Notes: generated by a model not told the origin, from the letters alone. 64,000 nucleotides of DNA from Gottfriedia sp049568075 (GCA_049568075.1 CP144911.1); one strand, 5' to 3'. Positions 1 to 8,362 are shown, numbered from the stretch's first letter. Program-made: numbers and translations.

Positions 1-1
1 A

Positions 2-217
2 GAAAACACAGTAAAACTTTGGGAAACAAGACGTGACTACGCTGACCTAGAATCACTTCGGAGTGATTTATTTCTTAGAACAGGTCGATCAATTCTTCAT
101 GAACTCACTGATGAAGAGCTAAATCAATTAGTAAAATTCATCGATAATAAGCTTCAGCATCAATCTGCTATTATCGAAAAAGACTATTGGACAGTTTGGT
201 TTGCTAGAAAGATATAA
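2..217 (+). CDS. C-terminal fragment of a probable SAM-dependent methyltransferase
   Basis: An open frame enters from the left edge of the window and stops at TAA 215-217, giving about 71 C-terminal residues. It contains a Gly-Arg-Ser-Ile-Leu-His-Glu-Leu stretch followed by a Glu-Leu-rich helix and a terminal IIEKDYWTVWFARKI tail. This resembles the tail of class I SAM methyltransferases of Bacillus, where a charged 'E.D.WT.W.A.K' ending is common. The catalytic Rossmann part lies outside the window, so the assignment rests on the tail only. A hairpin terminator follows at 245-276. Confidence 0.45.
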   Translation, partial: ENTVKLWETRRDYADLESLRSDLFLRTGRSILHELTDEELNQLVKFIDNKLQHQSAIIEKDYWTVWFARKI

Positions 218-244
218 TATTATAGACAATACTCACATTAATAG

Positions 245-276
245 AAACGCTTAGTCTAAATTTCCTAAGCGTTTTT
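245..276 (+). terminator. Rho-independent terminator
   Basis: AACGCTTAG pairs with CTAAGCGTT around a short AT loop and is followed by a T run. It ends the methyltransferase gene. The convergent kinase gene may also use it, but the reverse-strand U tract is poor. Confidence 0.7.
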
Positions 277-291
277 CATTTTCCCAATAGG

Positions 292-1563
292 TCAAACCAA
301 TTTACTATCTTTAGGCTCAACTTTTGGTAGTTTAATCGTTACTTTTGTTCCTTCATCAACGCTACTCTCGAAGGTGATTGTTCCATTCATTGCTTCAATG
401 ATTCGAACAGAAACTGTTGTCCCTACGCCAGTTCCCTTTTCTTTAGTTGAATAGAATAGCGTACCAATACGTGAAAGCTGTTCTTTAGTCATTCCTTTTC
501 CATTATCTCTAATCGTAATGACCGTTTTATCTTTTTCTTCGTGTAGCTTCGTATGTACATATCCCCCTGAGCTAGTTGCCTCAATTGCGTTTTTAATTAG
601 GTTTATTAGCGCTTGTTTAAATTGATTTTTATCTGTATTTATAAATGTTTCGACCTCTGTATCACCTTTTAATTTAACATTTTGCTTTAACGCTAAAGGA
701 ACTAATAAGGTGACTACATCTGAAACGCATTGCTTTAAATTGAACGTTTCTACTTTTTCAAATTGTGGTTTGGCAAAGTTTAAATAATCATTAATGATTC
801 CTTCTGCTCTACCTAATTCGCTTAATACTAGCGGCAAATATTCCATAGACTGATTGTCTTTACTTTCTTGCATTAATTGTAGGAAACCTTTAACAACTGT
901 AAGTGGATTCCTAACTTCATGAGCAATAGAAGCTGCCATTTCACTTAACGTATTAAGTTTCTCGGCTCTTTGAATTTCTTTATGAAGTATTTTATTTTCA
1001 ATTAGTGTTTCAATCAGTTTTGCTCCTAAAGTAATTGCGATTAACTCGATTACAATAAAAATAAGAACTAGCCCAAATAGTCTGTAATCGCTTTTAAAAC
1101 TAATCTTATTTACGAATAAAAAAGTAAATAAGATTCCTAGTTGAACTAAAGCTGGCCATAAACTAATAAGAGTTGTTGCAATTATTCTCTGTTTAGGCTT
1201 AAATGTCCAAAACCATTTAAATAAAATTAAAGACCCTAGTGAGGATAAGGTAATACTGATCATACCAAATATGATAGCGTCTCCACCTAATATGATTCTA
1301 GCTAATAAGATCGCTAAAAAAGTCACGATCCCCCAGCGATAGCCACAATAAAGAAACGCAAGAGTTAATGGGATATATCTTAAATCCCAAAATAACCCAT
1401 ATGCTGGATATGGAAAGGCCATGCAAAAAAAACCTGCTACAGCCTGAAACATGCCAAAAAGATAAATTTTATCTTTATAGCCATGTCTTTCATAAATAAT
1501 ACTGTATATTAAGATTGGACTTAATATGATTAAAACATGTAGCAAAAGTTTTTCGATTAACAC
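292..1563 (-). CDS. KinB-like membrane sensor histidine kinase
   Basis: The protein has 423 aa and starts at GTG 1563, preceded by GAGGGT at good spacing. The N-terminal 180 residues form about six membrane segments of the 5TM-5TMR_LYT type found in KinB. The H-box SIAHEVRNP puts the phospho-accepting His near residue 215. N, G1 and G2 ATP-binding boxes follow (LIKNAIEAT; DNGKGM; GTGVGTTVS). In Bacillus such kinases feed the Spo0F/Spo0A phosphorelay; that role is inferred. No response regulator is adjacent. The G2 box carries GVGTT where most relatives have GLGLS, a mild deviation. A second kinase of the same kind lies at 3136, beyond a metallophosphoesterase. Confidence 0.8.
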   Translation of the reverse strand: MLIEKLLLHVLIILSPILIYSIIYERHGYKDKIYLFGMFQAVAGFFCMAFPYPAYGLFWDLRYIPLTLAFLYCGYRWGIVTFLAILLARIILGGDAIIFGMISITLSSLGSLILFKWFWTFKPKQRIIATTLISLWPALVQLGILFTFLFVNKISFKSDYRLFGLVLIFIVIELIAITLGAKLIETLIENKILHKEIQRAEKLNTLSEMAASIAHEVRNPLTVVKGFLQLMQESKDNQSMEYLPLVLSELGRAEGIINDYLNFAKPQFEKVETFNLKQCVSDVVTLLVPLALKQNVKLKGDTEVETFINTDKNQFKQALINLIKNAIEATSSGGYVHTKLHEEKDKTVITIRDNGKGMTKEQLSRIGTLFYSTKEKGTGVGTTVSVRIIEAMNGTITFESSVDEGTKVTIKLPKVEPKDSKLV

Positions 1564-1795
1564 GTTTTTACCCTCACTAGATTCGAAATTTTCGAAATAT
1601 AATTAACATGAATATAATACGACAAAACTTCCAAAAATCCTTTATTTTACCCTATTAACTCACACTATTTTTCATTTTCTGTCGATTAATATTTTAATGC
1701 TATTTTTCAATTTATAGAAAGTGAAAAAGGTGCGTTTATAAGTTTAAACATTTATACTAGAATTACCATACCGCTATCGTATGAAAGGGATAAAT

Positions 1796-2941
1796 ATGAA
1801 TAAAAGAATAGTATTAAATATTATTTTGGTTATGATTTTCTTTTTCCTAATTAATTTTTACATAGGTCTTAATGGATGGATTTATATTAATGCTTTGCTA
1901 AGTAGATGGACGAATCCAACAATAAAAATAATCTATTGGATCGTATTTCTGTTAATAACTTTTGCGTACATTCTTTCAAGAGTTTTAAAGAGTAAGCTTC
2001 CTACTTCATTCTTTAAACCGATCCATAAAATTGGAGCATACTGGTTAGCTATCTTTTATTATTTAATTTTCTTTGTGATCGTTGCTGATTTGATTGGACT
2101 GATTATAAGAGAATTTACATCTTTCAAAACAAGTAGTATAACTGTGATACTTGGAACAATTGTCATAATATGTGTCGCAAACCTTATCGTAAAAGGTAGA
2201 AAAAGTGCACTAGACACACAGATTGTTCATTATGACATCAATGTTGATAAACCAATTGAAAAGTATAAAGAACTTTCAATTGTACTAGTTTCGGATTTAC
2301 ATTTAAGCACATTAGTCACGAATAAAAGATTAGAGTTTCTCGTTGAAAAGATTAATAAGCTAGCTCCTGATTTAGTCTTAATTGCTGGAGATATTATTGA
2401 TGAAGATATTACTCCTTTTGTTGAGGAAAATATGATTCAAACGTTGAAAAAGTTAAAACCAAAGATTGGAATATATGCAGTGCCAGGTAATCATGATTAT
2501 TACGGTGGACATTTAGATTTACTTGCCCGGCATTTAAAGGATGCTGGTATTCATATTTTATTAGATGAAAAAGAACTAGTTGATAACAATTTCTATATCG
2601 TTGGTCGTAAAGACCTTGCAAGTAAAAAGCGCTTAGATTTACATGAACTACTTGAAGGAATCGATCATACAAAACCAATTATCTTACTTGATCACCAGCC
2701 TTATCATTTAGATATCCCTACTCAATTAGGAGTAGATTTACAAGTCTCTGGACATACACATCGCGGCCAGTTTATGCCTAATCACTTAATTACCCGTCGA
2801 CTTTATGAAGTTGACTGGGGCTATTTACAAAAAGAACGCTCACACTTTGTCGTTTCATCAGGATTTGGAACTTGGGGACCTCCAATTAGAACAGGTAACC
2901 CTTCTGAGATTGTAACGATCACTGTTTCATTTTCTAATTAA
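1796..2941 (+). CDS. Membrane-anchored metallophosphoesterase
   Basis: I place the start at ATG 1796 because AAAGGGA lies five bases before it; an in-frame ATG at 1781 has no ribosome site. The product is 381 aa. Four hydrophobic segments fill the first ~135 residues, followed by a calcineurin-like domain with the metal-binding series SDLH (near residue 167), GDIIDE, GNHD and GHTHRGQ. This matches the YkuE/YaeI-type membrane phosphoesterases of Bacillus. The substrate is unknown; family members act on phospholipid or nucleotide phosphodiesters. The gene lies divergently from the first kinase and upstream of the second. A repeat element and a terminator follow the stop. Confidence 0.85.
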   Translation: MNKRIVLNIILVMIFFFLINFYIGLNGWIYINALLSRWTNPTIKIIYWIVFLLITFAYILSRVLKSKLPTSFFKPIHKIGAYWLAIFYYLIFFVIVADLIGLIIREFTSFKTSSITVILGTIVIICVANLIVKGRKSALDTQIVHYDINVDKPIEKYKELSIVLVSDLHLSTLVTNKRLEFLVEKINKLAPDLVLIAGDIIDEDITPFVEENMIQTLKKLKPKIGIYAVPGNHDYYGGHLDLLARHLKDAGIHILLDEKELVDNNFYIVGRKDLASKKRLDLHELLEGIDHTKPIILLDHQPYHLDIPTQLGVDLQVSGHTHRGQFMPNHLITRRLYEVDWGYLQKERSHFVVSSGFGTWGPPIRTGNPSEIVTITVSFSN

Positions 2942-2944
2942 TTT

Positions 2945-2990
2945 CAGACTGTTGACAAGCGCTCGCAATCAGTCTGAAAATCAAATTTTC
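2945..2990 (+). repeat. Terminator-linked repeat, copy a (short form)
   Basis: CAGACTG (2945) and CAGTCTG (2970-2976) bracket a short stem containing GCGCTCGC, followed by an AAAATC and T-rich tail. The same ends recur at 5330, 13573, 28943, 42479 and 54505. It sits between the phosphoesterase stop codon and the terminator hairpin. Confidence 0.7.
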
Positions 2991-3013
2991 AGGACTGTGT
3001 CACACACACTGAA

Positions 3014-3045
3014 GGGACCAAAAAAACATTTTTTTGGTCTCTTTT
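3014..3045 (+). terminator. Rho-independent terminator
   Basis: GGGACCAAAAAAA pairs with TTTTTTTGGTCTC around a two-base loop, followed by T residues. It closes the phosphoesterase transcript after repeat copy a. Confidence 0.7.
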
Positions 3046-3135
3046 ATATTAATTTTGTCATAATTTATATATAAATAATTTTCTGAAAAGTGTAAAATAT
3101 TATTGTAAGTTTCTTTTCAGAACGGAGATTGAAGC

Positions 3136-4362
3136 ATGAAAAATACAGAGTACTACAACAAAAGGAGCCGTCGAATTTATATTTTTTTTATGGCTTCACT
3201 CACTTCTTTATTGCTAGTAGGAATTACACTCTCTCCTTTAACTTTTAAGGATCATCCAATTGAACTTATTACTCAAATTATCTTAATGTTCATTGTTATT
3301 TTTGCTTTATTCAATTTTGTAAAAAAAGATAACACATTTTCAAAAGTATTATTTACAACCATTTCTTCACTATACTTGTATATTAAATTTTGGTCATACC
3401 CAGACACATCAACAATGTATAGTTTTGTAGCAATCATTCCAATCTTTACGATCTTTTTATATAATCGCATAGCATTTTATATCGGTTGGGTATTAAATAT
3501 ACTAATTGGCCCTACTTTTGTATTACTAATCTCATTCACCGATCTAAAAGAAAAATATTCTTATATAGCATTAGACCCTGTCGGCAATATATTAGAATTC
3601 CTAGCGATTCAATTAATACTCTTATTTGTATTTTTACAAACAGAGACGAAGGTCATCGCTCTAGAAGCCAATCACAAGGAAATACAACAGGCCAAACAAT
3701 TAAATTCGATTGGTCAACTAGCTGCAACGATCGCACATGAAATTCGAAATCCAATTACTGTCGTAAAAGGTTTTGCACAACTTTTTCAAAAAACAAAAAC
3801 AATGAACCCAGAAGAAAAATACTATGTCGATACGATGCTAAAAGAATTAGAATACGCTCAAATCATTATTAATGATTATTTATCACTAGCAAAACCTCAA
3901 ACTGAAACGCTACAAGTCGTAGAAGTAAATAAAGAAATATTGAATGTAACTGATTTGCTTGCCTCGATGGCAAATAGTCAAAGCATCGGTTTCCATTTAA
4001 ACTTAAATCAAATACTTTATACAAAAATAAATCCGATTGAATTTAAACAAGTTCTCGTTAACTTGATGAAAAACGCCATCGAATCAATGCACGATGCCGG
4101 ATTTATTACAATCAATCTATTACAAGAAAATGAATATGCACTTATTGAAATCATAGACACAGGAATTGGAATGTCCCAAGAAACAATTGAAAAGCTTGGC
4201 ACTCCCTTCTACTCACTAAAAGAAAGAGGCACTGGGATTGGATTAACCGTCTGCTTCAATATAATCGAAAAATTTAAAGGCAAAATTAAAGTAAGTAGTA
4301 AGGAAAACGAAGGATCCATATTCCGGATTTATTTACCGATTTGGCAATGTGAAAATGAATGA
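3136..4362 (+). CDS. Membrane sensor histidine kinase, sporulation-kinase type
   Basis: The protein has 408 aa; GGAGAT precedes ATG 3136. About six hydrophobic segments occupy residues 13-168, with no recognisable extracellular sensor domain. The H-box TIAHEIRNPITVV gives the phosphorylated His near residue 201. LVNLMKNAIESM (N box), DTGIGM (G1) and GTGIGLTVC (G2) form the ATPase domain. It shares design and H-box style with the kinase at 292-1563, so the two are probably paralogues feeding the same phosphorelay. That role is inferred from the family. No cognate regulator is adjacent. A strong terminator follows directly. Confidence 0.82.
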   Translation: MKNTEYYNKRSRRIYIFFMASLTSLLLVGITLSPLTFKDHPIELITQIILMFIVIFALFNFVKKDNTFSKVLFTTISSLYLYIKFWSYPDTSTMYSFVAIIPIFTIFLYNRIAFYIGWVLNILIGPTFVLLISFTDLKEKYSYIALDPVGNILEFLAIQLILLFVFLQTETKVIALEANHKEIQQAKQLNSIGQLAATIAHEIRNPITVVKGFAQLFQKTKTMNPEEKYYVDTMLKELEYAQIIINDYLSLAKPQTETLQVVEVNKEILNVTDLLASMANSQSIGFHLNLNQILYTKINPIEFKQVLVNLMKNAIESMHDAGFITINLLQENEYALIEIIDTGIGMSQETIEKLGTPFYSLKERGTGIGLTVCFNIIEKFKGKIKVSSKENEGSIFRIYLPIWQCENE

Positions 4363-4364
4363 AG

Positions 4365-4397
4365 AAAAACCACAAACTTAAATGTGGTTTTTCTTTT
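4365..4397 (+). terminator. Rho-independent terminator
   Basis: AAAAACCACA pairs with TGTGGTTTTT around AACTTAAA, then T residues. It lies three bases after the kinase stop codon. Confidence 0.8.
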
Positions 4398-4502
4398 TAG
4401 ATTAAATTTGGAGTAGGTGGTTCATGAGGACTTATAAACGACCCATAAAAGGTTCTTGAGTAAATTAAAATACTAGAAGACGATAATTCCTGATCATAAC
4501 TG

Positions 4503-4533
4503 AAAAAAACTCACCAAAAAAGTGAGTTTTTAT
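4503..4533 (-). terminator. Bidirectional terminator of the azoreductase gene
   Basis: AAAAACTCAC and GTGAGTTTTT form a stem with A/T runs on both sides. It lies just past the azoreductase stop on the minus strand. The stretch 4398-4500 holds nothing I recognise. Confidence 0.75.
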
Positions 4534-4543
4534 TCTAAACATA

Positions 4544-5179
4544 TTAAAAATCCTTTGCAGTTTCCTTAGCTTTTTGAATTGCTTGTTCTTTAATTTCTTG
4601 TGCTCGGTCTGGGAATTGATTTTGACCTTCTACAAAAATTCCATTAAAGTCTTGAACACCTAAGAAGCCCATTATCACTCCAATATAGCGATGTCCCATT
4701 TCAAGGCCTGCAGCTGGACCTTCTGAATAAACCCCACCACGTGCTTGGATATGCAAAGCTTTTTTACCACCTAATAATCCTTGAGGACCATTAGAAGTAT
4801 ATTTGAAAGTTTTACCAGCAACGCAAATCGCATCAATATAGTTCTTCATAATTGGAGGGAATAAAAAGTTCCATAAAGGTGTAACAAATACATATTTATC
4901 TGCTTCAGCAAATTGAGTTACAATCTCGTTTAATCTTCCTACTTTTGATTGTTCACCTGAAGAAAGTGTATCAAATGATCCTCCAGATTGAAGTTTCCCC
5001 CATCCTGCAAATACTTCGGCATCAATATGAGGAATTGTTTCATTATAAAGGTCAATATGTACTACTTGATCATTCGGATGTGCAGCTTTATAACTCTCGA
5101 TAAATGCATCACCAACCGCCATACTGTAAGAAGTAGACTTATCGTGCGGATGTGCTGTGATATACAATAGTGTAGTCAA
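4544..5179 (-). CDS. azoR: FMN-dependent NADH:quinone/azo reductase
   Basis: The product belongs to the flavodoxin-like AzoR family, which reduces quinones and azo compounds by two electrons with NADH. Visible family marks are LYITAHPHDKSTSY near the N-terminus, PLWNFLFPPIMKNYIDAI in the middle and GGKKALHIQARGG (FMN site). I prefer the TTG at 5179, which lies seven bases after AAAGGTGG and gives 211 aa, the usual Bacillus length. An in-frame GTG at 5191 would overlap the ribosome site. It is a single gene with its own terminator, probably a cytosolic protection enzyme against thiol-reactive quinones. Confidence 0.85.
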   Translation of the reverse strand: MTTLLYITAHPHDKSTSYSMAVGDAFIESYKAAHPNDQVVHIDLYNETIPHIDAEVFAGWGKLQSGGSFDTLSSGEQSKVGRLNEIVTQFAEADKYVFVTPLWNFLFPPIMKNYIDAICVAGKTFKYTSNGPQGLLGGKKALHIQARGGVYSEGPAAGLEMGHRYIGVIMGFLGVQDFNGIFVEGQNQFPDRAQEIKEQAIQKAKETAKDF

Positions 5180-5263
5180 ACGAATTTCCACCTTTCATTC
5201 TTTACCTTTTTAAAAGCACGATATTATCATCTGTCATTTCCGATTAAACAATACAAATATTTA

Positions 5264-5296
5264 TAAAAAAACCTTTACTCCAATGGTAAAGGTTTC
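5264..5296 (-). terminator. Terminator downstream of the satP-like gene
   Basis: AAACCTTTAC and GTAAAGGTTT pair, and the minus-strand copy ends in a long T run. It follows the decayed repeat copy f, giving the order gene stop, repeat, terminator also seen at 2941-3045. Confidence 0.65.
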
Positions 5297-5336
5297 AGTG
5301 TGTAGACCTAGTACAAAAAACTTGAGTTTCAGACTG
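5297..5336 (-). repeat. Terminator-linked repeat, copy f (decayed)
   Basis: Read on the minus strand this begins CAGTCTGAAACTCAA and runs to GGTCTACACACTGAAACC, matching the tail of copy b at 13599-13640 (CAGTCTGAAAATCAA ... GTCTACACACTAAAACC). The other inverted half has decayed. Confidence 0.55.
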
Positions 5337-5371
5337 ACAAAGTCCAAAAAGTTAATTTTAAGACTGAATTA

Positions 5372-5986
5372 TTATTTCGCTTTAAAAATCCCAAAAGGTT
5401 TCCCTACAGGTAAGAATTCTCTTCCAAAGTGACTATTTAATACAGCTGCAGCTGATCCATAAAATGACATAATTGCAATTCCTAATTCACTGTATGCTGC
5501 AAAGGTATGTGTAGCTTCTTCCATAAATCCTAATGTGCTTAATGATAATCCAATAAATAAACAATCAATTAATACAAAAATAATAAATAATACTTTATGA
5601 GTTTCCATTGCACCGATTGTCATAAAAATTGAAAAGATTAAATATCCTACAAAAGCAAAACCAAGTTGTTTAACATCAGCTGCATTCATTAATGCCTTTC
5701 CAAAAACACCTAATTGAATTAGCCAAGTAGTACCAACAGCTAACCAAAAGAAAGCATATGCTCCAAATGCTGTTGCTCCAAAAACATTGTTATGTTTAAA
5801 ATCCTGGATACTCGCAAATAATTGTGCAATCGCACCTAAAAAAATTGCCCACGGTAATACTAATGAAACCCCATCAGTAATTCCTAATTTTTGTGTTGAG
5901 GCAACAAGCGTTACCATCGCTAAACCGAATAAACCAATTGCAGATGGATCTGCAGTAGTTATTTTAATTTGTTGAACGTCTTTCAT
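5372..5986 (-). CDS. satP: Acetate uptake transporter, GPR1/FUN34/YaaH family
   Basis: The 204-aa protein has six hydrophobic segments and the family signature ADPSAIGLFGLAMVTLVAS near residue 12, equivalent to the NPAPLGL motif of acetate/succinate channels. GGAGG precedes ATG 5986. By family it moves acetate or succinate across the cytoplasmic membrane as a small-carboxylate/proton symporter. It stands alone between an azoreductase and a radical SAM gene. The exact substrate cannot be told from sequence. Confidence 0.8.
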   Translation of the reverse strand: MKDVQQIKITTADPSAIGLFGLAMVTLVASTQKLGITDGVSLVLPWAIFLGAIAQLFASIQDFKHNNVFGATAFGAYAFFWLAVGTTWLIQLGVFGKALMNAADVKQLGFAFVGYLIFSIFMTIGAMETHKVLFIIFVLIDCLFIGLSLSTLGFMEEATHTFAAYSELGIAIMSFYGSAAAVLNSHFGREFLPVGKPFGIFKAK

Positions 5987-6076
5987 TGATGTAAATCCTC
6001 CTAAAATTTTAAACAGACTAAACTATACTACTATAAAATTTTAGGGATGAATATAGCTTTTTTTCGCTTTTCAATA

Positions 6077-6112
6077 AGAAAGCACTTTCTTTTAAAAAGA
6101 AAGCGCTTTTTA
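6077..6112 (-). terminator. Terminator of the radical SAM gene
   Basis: On the minus strand AAAGCGCTTTCT pairs with AGAAAGTGCTTT with one wobble pair. It lies directly beyond the stop codon at 6120. Confidence 0.6.
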
Positions 6113-6119
6113 CCAAAAA

Positions 6120-7001
6120 TTACTTTTTATGTCGTTTTGCATAACCGCATCTTTTGCATAATTCTTCCACTGCACATCGTCTTGAGAAGCCATCATAAAT
6201 TGCTCTTGCACGCTCAGAATTTAAAATATCTTCTAGTGATGTCTCATAAATATTCCCTAATGGAATCTTACCTTCACTATCTAAACAACATGGTACTACT
6301 GTTCCATCAACTAATACACCGATCTGATCCCTTAATCCATAGCAGAATACATTTTCATCGATGATATCATTACCCATGTCTGGCCATTGGAACTTTTCTG
6401 CCATATTTAAATAAATTTTATCACGCAGTTTAATATTATGTGTTTCCTGAAGTCTTTCACTTAAAGAAAAGTCTAAGTTTAGTTTTTCTTCAAGTAAATT
6501 TAATATATCAATATTCAGTGAGTTACTTGCTCTTAACTCTTCACTATCCATATTCCAAAGCCTAATTGCACAAATCATATCACTTTGTTCATTCGCTTCA
6601 TTAATGAAGTTCGTAATATTTTCAACGTAATCATGCAAATCCTTCGTTAAATCATTCGCCTCAAAACTATGAAGTGAAAAATTGATTTGTCTTAAACCTT
6701 TGGATTCAATTAATAAATCCTTTACCTTATTAATTAACGTACCATTCGTTGTTATGTTAACCTTCAAACCATTTTCATGACTAATATCCAAAAAACGACC
6801 GAGCTTTGTATTTAAAAATGGCTCTCCCATCAAATGAAAATAAATATGTTCCGTATAAGGTTTAACCGAATTTACAACATGAGTAAATGCTTTCTCGTCC
6901 AAAAACTTCAACGGTCTCTCCAAAGTTGGGCTCGGGCAAAAATTACACTTCAAATTACATATATTTGTAATTTCTATATAAACTTTCTTAAATTTTCTCA
7001 T
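6120..7001 (-). CDS. Radical SAM/SPASM domain protein
   Basis: The 293-aa protein starts at ATG 7001 after GGAGAG. ITNICNLKCNFCPS near residue 12 is the CxxxCxxC motif that binds the [4Fe-4S] cluster and S-adenosylmethionine. HLMGEPFLN and TTNGTLI are typical radical SAM strands. The C-terminus has SPASM-type cysteines (VVPCCLDSEGKIPLGN; CAVEELCKRCGYAKR) that ligate auxiliary clusters. SPASM proteins often modify ribosomal peptides or act as enzyme maturases, but no short Cys-rich peptide gene is adjacent, so the substrate is unknown. It is transcribed alone, with a terminator downstream. Confidence 0.8.
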   Translation of the reverse strand: MRKFKKVYIEITNICNLKCNFCPSPTLERPLKFLDEKAFTHVVNSVKPYTEHIYFHLMGEPFLNTKLGRFLDISHENGLKVNITTNGTLINKVKDLLIESKGLRQINFSLHSFEANDLTKDLHDYVENITNFINEANEQSDMICAIRLWNMDSEELRASNSLNIDILNLLEEKLNLDFSLSERLQETHNIKLRDKIYLNMAEKFQWPDMGNDIIDENVFCYGLRDQIGVLVDGTVVPCCLDSEGKIPLGNIYETSLEDILNSERARAIYDGFSRRCAVEELCKRCGYAKRHKK

Positions 7002-7258
7002 TCTACTCTCCTACTTTACATTATCTATATCCATATTTTACGTTCAAAAAAACTATAATCCTATCATACAATAATTTTTAAGATATTAATATTTCAACAC
7101 TCTGTTCAATTTTTACCAACCGAACAGAATTGTAATCATTCTAAAACTTCATGAAATTGTTTAAATTTTATAATTACAACTACAGTTTGATTATAGTTAT
7201 TTTATTATAATTAAACTAGGCAATTGAATAGCATAGGGGAATTGGTTTTATCTTCTTT

Positions 7259-7276
7259 TCTACGCAATTTTGTAGA
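7259..7276 (+). promoter_or_regulatory. Small hairpin just before the toxin ribosome site
   Basis: TCTAC and GTAGA pair immediately upstream of AAAGGAGG. In type I toxin mRNAs comparable structures limit ribosome access; that function is inferred here. Confidence 0.35.
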
Positions 7277-7291
7277 AAGGAGGTGCTGCCA

Positions 7292-7396
7292 ATGCAAACA
7301 CTTGAAATAGTTACTCTAATCTTCATCGCAATGACCTTTGTCGTTGCATTGATCCAATTAGTAGTTATTATTATCAACGCAACAAAAAAGAAATAG
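7292..7396 (+). CDS. Holin-like type I toxin (34 aa)
   Basis: AAAGGAGGTGCTGCCA precedes ATG 7292 and the frame ends at TAG 7394. The 34-residue product is one membrane helix (IVTLIFIAMTFVVALIQLVV) with a Lys-rich C-terminus NATKKK. This is the pattern of the Fst/TxpA-type 'putative holin-like toxins' of Firmicutes, which insert in the cell's own membrane. The mRNA probably ends at the hairpin 7473-7503. Two supporting signs are a likely antisense RNA over the 3' end and a decayed tandem copy 290 bp downstream. The function is assigned by size, composition and layout, not by a database hit. Confidence 0.65.
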   Translation: MQTLEIVTLIFIAMTFVVALIQLVVIIINATKKK

Positions 7397-7505
7397 CCCC
7401 TATGCTTTTGCACGGCATGGGCTACTTCTTTGAATTACTTAGATAAAACCATCTCGGCTTATTTAGTTGCCTAGAACGAGTGTTGGCGCACTCGTTCTTT
7501 TTTAT
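7376..7505 (-). ncRNA. Probable antisense antitoxin RNA
   Basis: On the minus strand TGATATAAT (plus 7512-7520) is an extended -10 element that would start a transcript near 7505. The hairpin formed by AGCCC...GGGCT at 7395-7425 is followed on that strand by a T-rich run inside the toxin 3' end. The transcript would be about 125 nt and overlap the toxin stop, as in the TxpA/RatA arrangement. The -35 region is poor, so this is an inference. Confidence 0.35.
7473..7503 (+). terminator. Terminator of the toxin mRNA
   Basis: AGAACGAGTG and CACTCGTTCT form a stem around TTGGCG, followed by six T residues. Confidence 0.7.
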
Positions 7506-7547
7506 ATAATTATTATATCATATGATTCTTTAGATATACTTTGAGTG

Positions 7548-7757
7548 CATGAACTTTTTGTTAAGTACAAAGAAATTATCATCATAATGACCTTTATCGT
7601 TGCATTGATCCAATTAGTAGTTAGCATTATCAACGCAACAAAAAAGAAATAGCCCCTTTGCTTTGACCTGGCATGGGCTACTTCTTATGATATAACTAGA
7701 TAAAACCATCTCAGCTTATTTAGTTGCCTAGAACGAGTGTTACCGCACTCGTTCTTA
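7548..7757 (+). pseudogene. Decayed tandem copy of the toxin/antisense cassette
   Basis: Bases 7585-7757 repeat 7310-7498 with few changes, including MTFIVALIQLVVSIINATKKK, the AGCCCC...GGGGCT-like hairpin and the AGAACGAGTG hairpin. The AGGAGG site and the first residues of the toxin are gone. An in-frame GTG at 7548 would give a 35-aa product but has no ribosome site. The second terminator has also lost its T run. I read it as a dead toxin with the antisense half retained. Confidence 0.55.
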
Positions 7758-7935
7758 ATGATAATTTATCATATTTTTTAATCGAAATTTATAAAGTATA
7801 TGTTATTTTTGTGAATTGATAATATTTGACAATCCCAATCAGTTCTATCAGTATTCAATCGACAATTTTCCATATTTCCCGAGAAATTTCCTATCCAAGT
7901 TTTGACAAAATCAACGTTTTTTCAAATAAAATTTG

Positions 7936-7965
7936 TTGACAGTTGTTTGTAATCTGTAATATTAT
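7936..7965 (+). promoter_or_regulatory. SigA-type promoter of the T-box operon
   Basis: TTGACA at 7936-7941 and TATTAT at 7960-7965 are 18 bp apart, placing the start of the leader RNA near 7972. Confidence 0.6.
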
Positions 7966-7989
7966 TTGTTCATCGCAAAACAAACTAGT

Positions 7990-8328
7990 TTGATTTTATA
8001 AAAACTGCAGTATTGAACATATTTGAAAATTTAATTTTAAAAGCATTGATGAGAAATAGTAAAAGTATTAAGTTCTTAAACAGAGAGTTCCCGGTTGGTG
8101 CGAGGGGCGTAAGACAATATTTTGAACACATCTCTGAGCTGAGCACCGAACCCTTTTTGGTAGTAGACTGTTTCCGGATTCCCTGCACCCGTTATCGTGC
8201 TAGAGTATAGCTTAATTGCTGCACTTGAAGAGGTTGGTATCGTGAGGTATCAATAAATAGAGGTGGAACCACGTGAGTAATACTCCCGTCCTCTAGCTAT
8301 TCCATATAGCTAGAGGTCGGGAGTTTTT
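7990..8328 (+). promoter_or_regulatory. T-box leader, specifier probably CAC (His)
   Basis: The leader has the stem I landmarks (TGATGAGAA, AGTA, AGAGAG, GGTTGGTGCGAGG), a specifier region GAACACATCTCTGAGC, and the T-box core AGGTGGAACCACG at 8261-8273. A terminator hairpin follows (ACTCCCG...CGGGAGTTTTTT, 8282-8328). Uncharged tRNA pairing with the specifier and the TGGAACC bulge would favour the antiterminator and switch on the transporter. Reading GAA-CAC-A by the usual register gives a His codon; ACA (Thr) in a shifted register is less likely. Confidence 0.88.
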
Positions 8329-8362
8329 TGTTTTTCAAAAATATTTTAAGGGAGAGAGTAAA

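Noticed and set aside
7216..7413. 65-codon minus-strand frame opposite the holin-like toxin
   Set aside because: Antisense shadow; the ribosome site and membrane-helix pattern are on the plus strand.
8013..8210. 65-codon frame on the plus strand
   Set aside because: It lies wholly inside the T-box leader; no ribosome site and the RNA structure explains the sequence.
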